A stretch of DNA of 36,901 nt from positions 66,680-103,580 of the forward strand of contig JAQUPG010000004.1 of the NCBI GenBank assembly GCA_028716725.1, read 5' to 3'. Shown here piece by piece: positions 33,450-36,901 of the stretch. Each line of letters opens with the position of its first letter. Positions within the stretch are counted from its first letter, which is position 1. Both the position numbers and the translations under genes were made by a program. A model generated the notes under the pieces. The model saw only the letters and a program-made list of their open reading frames with translations, was not told the origin of the DNA and made no database searches. The stretch comes from Patescibacteria group bacterium. Lineage in GTDB: Bacteria > Patescibacteriota > Patescibacteriia > Patescibacteriales > JAQTRU01.

Positions 33450-33830
33450 TTATTTTTTATCTTTCTCTTCTTTCTCTCCTCCTTGCTCCTCTTCTAATTT
33501 TTCTATAAATTTTTCTACTGAATAATCGAAATCAGGAAAATCCAAAAACTTAACAATATCTTCGTAGCCATCGCTTCCTGCTAGAGCATGATACAAAACA
33601 CATTCGCGGACTCCCTCCATGCCGTACTTTTTTAATAAATCATTTTTAAAATGGCCCATTTTTTCACTAATAGCAATTTTTTCCTGGATGGTTATGCCTT
33701 CTCTATATAAAATTCGGTGCAATCTTTCCCTTAAAAGGGCGGCTTCCTTAAACCATCTTTCCTTTTCATTATCTGGTTTTTCAATTTTTTCGTTCACCCC
33801 GTTAGAAATTTCCTGTTTTTCTCTCTCCAT
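33450..33830 (-). CDS. Hypothetical protein, paralog of 33109-33438, with element-derived N-terminus
   Basis: MEREKQEISNGV-NEKIEKPDNEKE...; FPDFDYSVEKFIEKLEEEQ. The start could instead be the GTG at about 33796. Confidence 0.6.
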   Translation of the reverse strand: MEREKQEISNGVNEKIEKPDNEKERWFKEAALLRERLHRILYREGITIQEKIAISEKMGHFKNDLLKKYGMEGVRECVLYHALAGSDGYEDIVKFLDFPDFDYSVEKFIEKLEEEQGGEKEEKDKK

Positions 33831-33899
33831 AATAATATTGTTTATTTTTTAAATATTTTCCCTGTTAACCACACTTTAGAAAACTATTTCTAACGGGGT
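33796..33899. mobile_element. MITE-like palindromic element (copy 2)
   Basis: CCCCGTTAGAAAT 33797-33809 and ATTTCTAACGGGG 33886-33898; interior shared with 3011-3115. Confidence 0.7.
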
Positions 33900-33916
33900 T
33901 CATATTTTCCATAATC

Positions 33917-33950
33917 ATTGTCAATTGTTAACTGTCAAATGTTAAAAGTT
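33917..33950. repeat. Heptad array (GTYAAYT) upstream-side neighbour of the element, next to the asnS stop
   Basis: gtcaatt gttaact gtcaaat gttaaaa gtta. Confidence 0.75.
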
Positions 33951-33953
33951 ATT

Positions 33954-35366
33954 TTAAAACTCCGCATTCTTCGGCGTGCGCGGGAAAGGAATAACGTCGC
34001 GGATATTGGCCATGCCCGTTAAATACATTATGGCTCTTTCAAATCCAAGCCCGAACCCGGCGTGCTTTACTCCGCCATATCTTCTTAAATCCAGATACCA
34101 CTCGTAATCCTCCCTGTTTAAACCAAAGTCTTTTATCCTTTTTTCCAAAACGTCCAGCCGCTCCTCCCTTTGGCTGCCGCCGATAATTTCCCCCACGCCC
34201 GGCACTAATAAATCCATGGCGGCCACGGTCTTAGCGTCGTCATTTAAGCGCATGTAAAAAGCCTTAATCTTTGCCGGATAATCCGTAACAAAAACCGGTT
34301 TATTGAATTCTTTTTCCGTCAGATAACGCTCATGTTCGGTCTGCAAATCAATCCCCCACTTAACCGGGTATTTAAATTTCTCTTTGGCGTTTTTTAAAAT
34401 CTCAATCGCCTTCGTATAAGTTAAGCGCTGGAAATCAGATTTTACGACATTATCCAGGCGCTTTTCCAGATCTTTATCAATGAATTTAGAAAAAAATTCC
34501 ATCTCGGCCGGGCAATTTTTCCTGACATAATCTATTAGATATTTTACCATCTCCTCCGCCAAATCCATATTATCCCCTAAATCAGCAAAAGCCATTTCCG
34601 GCTCTATCATCCAGAATTCGGCCGCATGGCGCGGCGTATTGGAGTTTTCCGCCCGGAAAGTCGGGCCAAAAGTATAAATCTTGCGGAAAGCCAGGGCAAA
34701 AGCTTCGCCATTAAGTTGCCCGCTTACCGTCAGGTTGGTTTTCTTCCCGAAAAAATCTTCTTCATAATTAATTTTCCCCTTTTCATTTTTCGGCGGCTTA
34801 TTCATATCAAGCGTGGTCACGGAAAACATCTCCCCGGCCCCTTCGCAGTCGCTACCGGTGATAATCGGGGAATGAAGATAAATAAATCCCCTTTCCTGAA
34901 AAAATTTATGGAGAGCGAAAGCCAGAACCGAACGCAGCCGGAAAACCGCGGAGAAAGTATTGGTCCTTGGCCGCAAATGGGCAACCGTGCGCAAAAATTC
35001 AAAAGAATGGTGCTTCTTCTGCAAAGGATAGCCTTCGGCAGTTAAACTGATGACTTCAATCTTATCCGCCCTTAATTCAAAGGCCTGCCCGGCCGCCGGC
35101 GATTTTATAAGCTCGCCCTCCGCCGTAATCGCCGAACCAATAGATAATTTTGTAAGCTCTTCAAAATTATTCAGCTTATCTCCGTAAACAACCTGCAAAT
35201 TATTCAAAAAAGTTCCGTCATTTAATTCAATGAAACCGACATTAGCGGACGACCGCCCGGTTCTTACCCAGCCGGAAACAGAAATTTTTTCCGCCTTAAT
35301 TGAAAAATGGCCGGATAAAAATTTCTCCGGTTCCTTATAAATTTGTTTTATCAAAACTTTTTGCAT
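33954..35366 (-). CDS. asnS: Asparaginyl-tRNA synthetase
   Basis: [53 protein letters not shown]-like class II core; [29 protein letters not shown]. Confidence 0.96.
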   Translation of the reverse strand: MQKVLIKQIYKEPEKFLSGHFSIKAEKISVSGWVRTGRSSANVGFIELNDGTFLNNLQVVYGDKLNNFEELTKLSIGSAITAEGELIKSPAAGQAFELRADKIEVISLTAEGYPLQKKHHSFEFLRTVAHLRPRTNTFSAVFRLRSVLAFALHKFFQERGFIYLHSPIITGSDCEGAGEMFSVTTLDMNKPPKNEKGKINYEEDFFGKKTNLTVSGQLNGEAFALAFRKIYTFGPTFRAENSNTPRHAAEFWMIEPEMAFADLGDNMDLAEEMVKYLIDYVRKNCPAEMEFFSKFIDKDLEKRLDNVVKSDFQRLTYTKAIEILKNAKEKFKYPVKWGIDLQTEHERYLTEKEFNKPVFVTDYPAKIKAFYMRLNDDAKTVAAMDLLVPGVGEIIGGSQREERLDVLEKRIKDFGLNREDYEWYLDLRRYGGVKHAGFGLGFERAIMYLTGMANIRDVIPFPRTPKNAEF

Positions 35367-35377
35367 TTTTTATTTTG

Positions 35378-35422
35378 TGCGATATGCGATATGCGATATG
35401 CGATATGCGATACGCGTTATGT
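35378..35422. repeat. Heptamer tandem repeat GCGATAT (about 5 copies, decaying into the aspS 3' end)
   Basis: gcgatat x4, gcgatac, gcgttat, gtgat; the aspS stop (35417-35419) is inside it. Confidence 0.9.
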
Positions 35423-36901
35423 GATTTTAATCCCCAGCTCTTTCAGCTGCTTTTCGCTTACTTCGCTCGGGGCTCCCATCATCACGTCGCGCGCTTGCCC
35501 GTCTTTAGGAAAAGCGTAAATATCGCGGATTGACTCGCAGTCAAGTAAAATCATAAGAAGCCGGTCAAGGCCCGGCGCAAACCCGCCGTGCGGCGGAGCG
35601 CCGTAGCTAAAAGCTTTTATCATATGCCCGAATTTTTTATCAACTTCCTTTTTCGAATAACCAGCAATGGCAAAAGCTTTGTACATAATTTCCGGCTCGT
35701 GGTTCCTGATAGCGCCCGAGGATATTTCGTACCCGTTGCAGACCAAATCATATTGATAAGCTAAAATTTCCAGCGGCTTCTTGGTCTCCAGGGCTTTCAT
35801 CCCTCCCTGGGGCATGGAAAAAGGATTATGGGAAAAATCGATTTTACCTTCTTCAAGTTCCGAATAATCAAACATGGGAAAATCATAAATCCAAGCCCAG
35901 GCGACTTTCCCGTTATCTTTCAAATTTAACTTTGTTCCGCATTCGCTGCGAACCGCACCCAAGACCTGGCAGGCCGACCGCCAGCTATCAGCGCTAAAAA
36001 ATATTATATCGCCGTCTTTAGCCCCCACTTTTTTCACTATCTCTTTTGCCAGCTTATCGCCCAAAAATTTTACTATCGGGGAATGCAGTTCGCCTTTTTC
36101 TTTAATAATTAAATAAGCTAATCCTTTGGCGCCTTTTGCCTTAGCCACTTCGGTTAACTCATCAATTTCCTTGCGGGTAAACTTGGCCCCGCCATCAAAT
36201 TTTAAGGCCTGAACGGTTCCGCCTGATTTTATTGCATCTTTAAATACGCTAAACCCGCAACCCTTGGTTAAATCCGTGATTTCGGCAATCTCCATATTAA
36301 ACCTTAAGTCCGGTTTGTCCGAGCCGTATTTGCCTATGGCCTCTTTATAAGTTAAGCGCGGAAATGGCTTAGTTAAAATCTTTTTCTTCCCGAATTTTTC
36401 TGATAATTCTATCATCAGCGGCTCAACCGCCTGCCAGATATCTTCCTGCTTGACAAAACTCATTTCCAAGTCAATTTGGTAAAAATCTCCCGGATGCCGG
36501 TCCGCCCGCGTGTCTTCGTCCCTAAAGCAGGGCGCTATCTGAAAATATTTATCAACTCCGGCGACCATCAATAATTGCTTAAATTGCTGCGGCGCCTGCG
36601 GCAGGGCGTAAAATTTTCCCGGATAAAGCCGCGACGGCACTAAATAATCGCGCGCCCCTTCCGGCGAGGAATTAGCCAGAATCGGCGTCTGCACTTCAAT
36701 AAAATCGCGCTTGTGAAAATACTCCCGAATATATCTTATTATTTCATCGCGGGTCTTAATTATTTTCTGCAGTTCCGGACGGCGCAAATCCAAAAACCTG
36801 TATTCCAACCGCAGGGCCTCGTTAGCCCCTTTGGCTTTTTCTTCATCAATCTCAAACGGCGGAGTCTTAGACTGGCTTAGAATTTCCAGACCCAGAACCA
36901 G
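35417..36901 (-). CDS. aspS: Aspartyl-tRNA synthetase (bacterial type with GAD insert), 5' end truncated by window edge
   Basis: The frame stays open past the track start to 36901 (LVLGLEILSQSKTPPFEIDEEKAKGANEALRLEYRFLDLRRPELQK...); LPQAPQQFKQLLMVAGVDKYFQIAPCFRDED; GGFAPGLDRLLMILL. Confidence 0.96.
   Translation of the reverse strand: MVLGLEILSQSKTPPFEIDEEKAKGANEALRLEYRFLDLRRPELQKIIKTRDEIIRYIREYFHKRDFIEVQTPILANSSPEGARDYLVPSRLYPGKFYALPQAPQQFKQLLMVAGVDKYFQIAPCFRDEDTRADRHPGDFYQIDLEMSFVKQEDIWQAVEPLMIELSEKFGKKKILTKPFPRLTYKEAIGKYGSDKPDLRFNMEIAEITDLTKGCGFSVFKDAIKSGGTVQALKFDGGAKFTRKEIDELTEVAKAKGAKGLAYLIIKEKGELHSPIVKFLGDKLAKEIVKKVGAKDGDIIFFSADSWRSACQVLGAVRSECGTKLNLKDNGKVAWAWIYDFPMFDYSELEEGKIDFSHNPFSMPQGGMKALETKKPLEILAYQYDLVCNGYEISSGAIRNHEPEIMYKAFAIAGYSKKEVDKKFGHMIKAFSYGAPPHGGFAPGLDRLLMILLDCESIRDIYAFPKDGQARDVMMGAPSEVSEKQLKELGIKIT

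Noticed and set aside
36-36901. Alternative genetic code (UGA recoded, as in SR1/Gracilibacteria)
   Set aside because: TGA serves as a normal terminator (e.g. AI-2E gene, ORF 19404-19742) and conserved genes are intact under the standard bacterial code.

Overview
The window is a contiguous bacterial chromosome segment with almost every real gene on the minus strand. Gene content (AI-2E transporter, L33, MutM, CAP/thrombospondin-3 protein, FbaA-type aldolase, TpiA, D,D-carboxypeptidase, ScpB/ScpA, AsnRS, AspRS), two giant beta-helix surface proteins and three small four-helix-bundle (S23/IVP-type) genes suggest a Patescibacteria/CPR (Parcubacteria-like) genome; that placement is inference. Three tRNAs are readable (Trp, Tyr, Thr). 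The ORF track misses two edge-truncated genes: an ImmA/IrrE-type HExxH metallopeptidase at the left edge, and the true extent of AspRS at the right edge. Two repeat systems stand out. (1) A palindromic element family built from the half-site ACCCCRTTAGARAT, with about 13 half-sites at 5 loci. It is inserted in frame inside mutM, and about 107-bp MITE-like versions appear to supply the 5' end (ME[K/R]E...ISNGVN) of two unrelated genes. (2) Heptad-phased (period 7), locus-specific intergenic repeat arrays. They bracket all three four-helix-bundle genes as inverted repeats; two of those genes sit directly beside tRNA genes, which recalls 23S rRNA intervening sequences. No searches were run; all family names rest on motif recognition.
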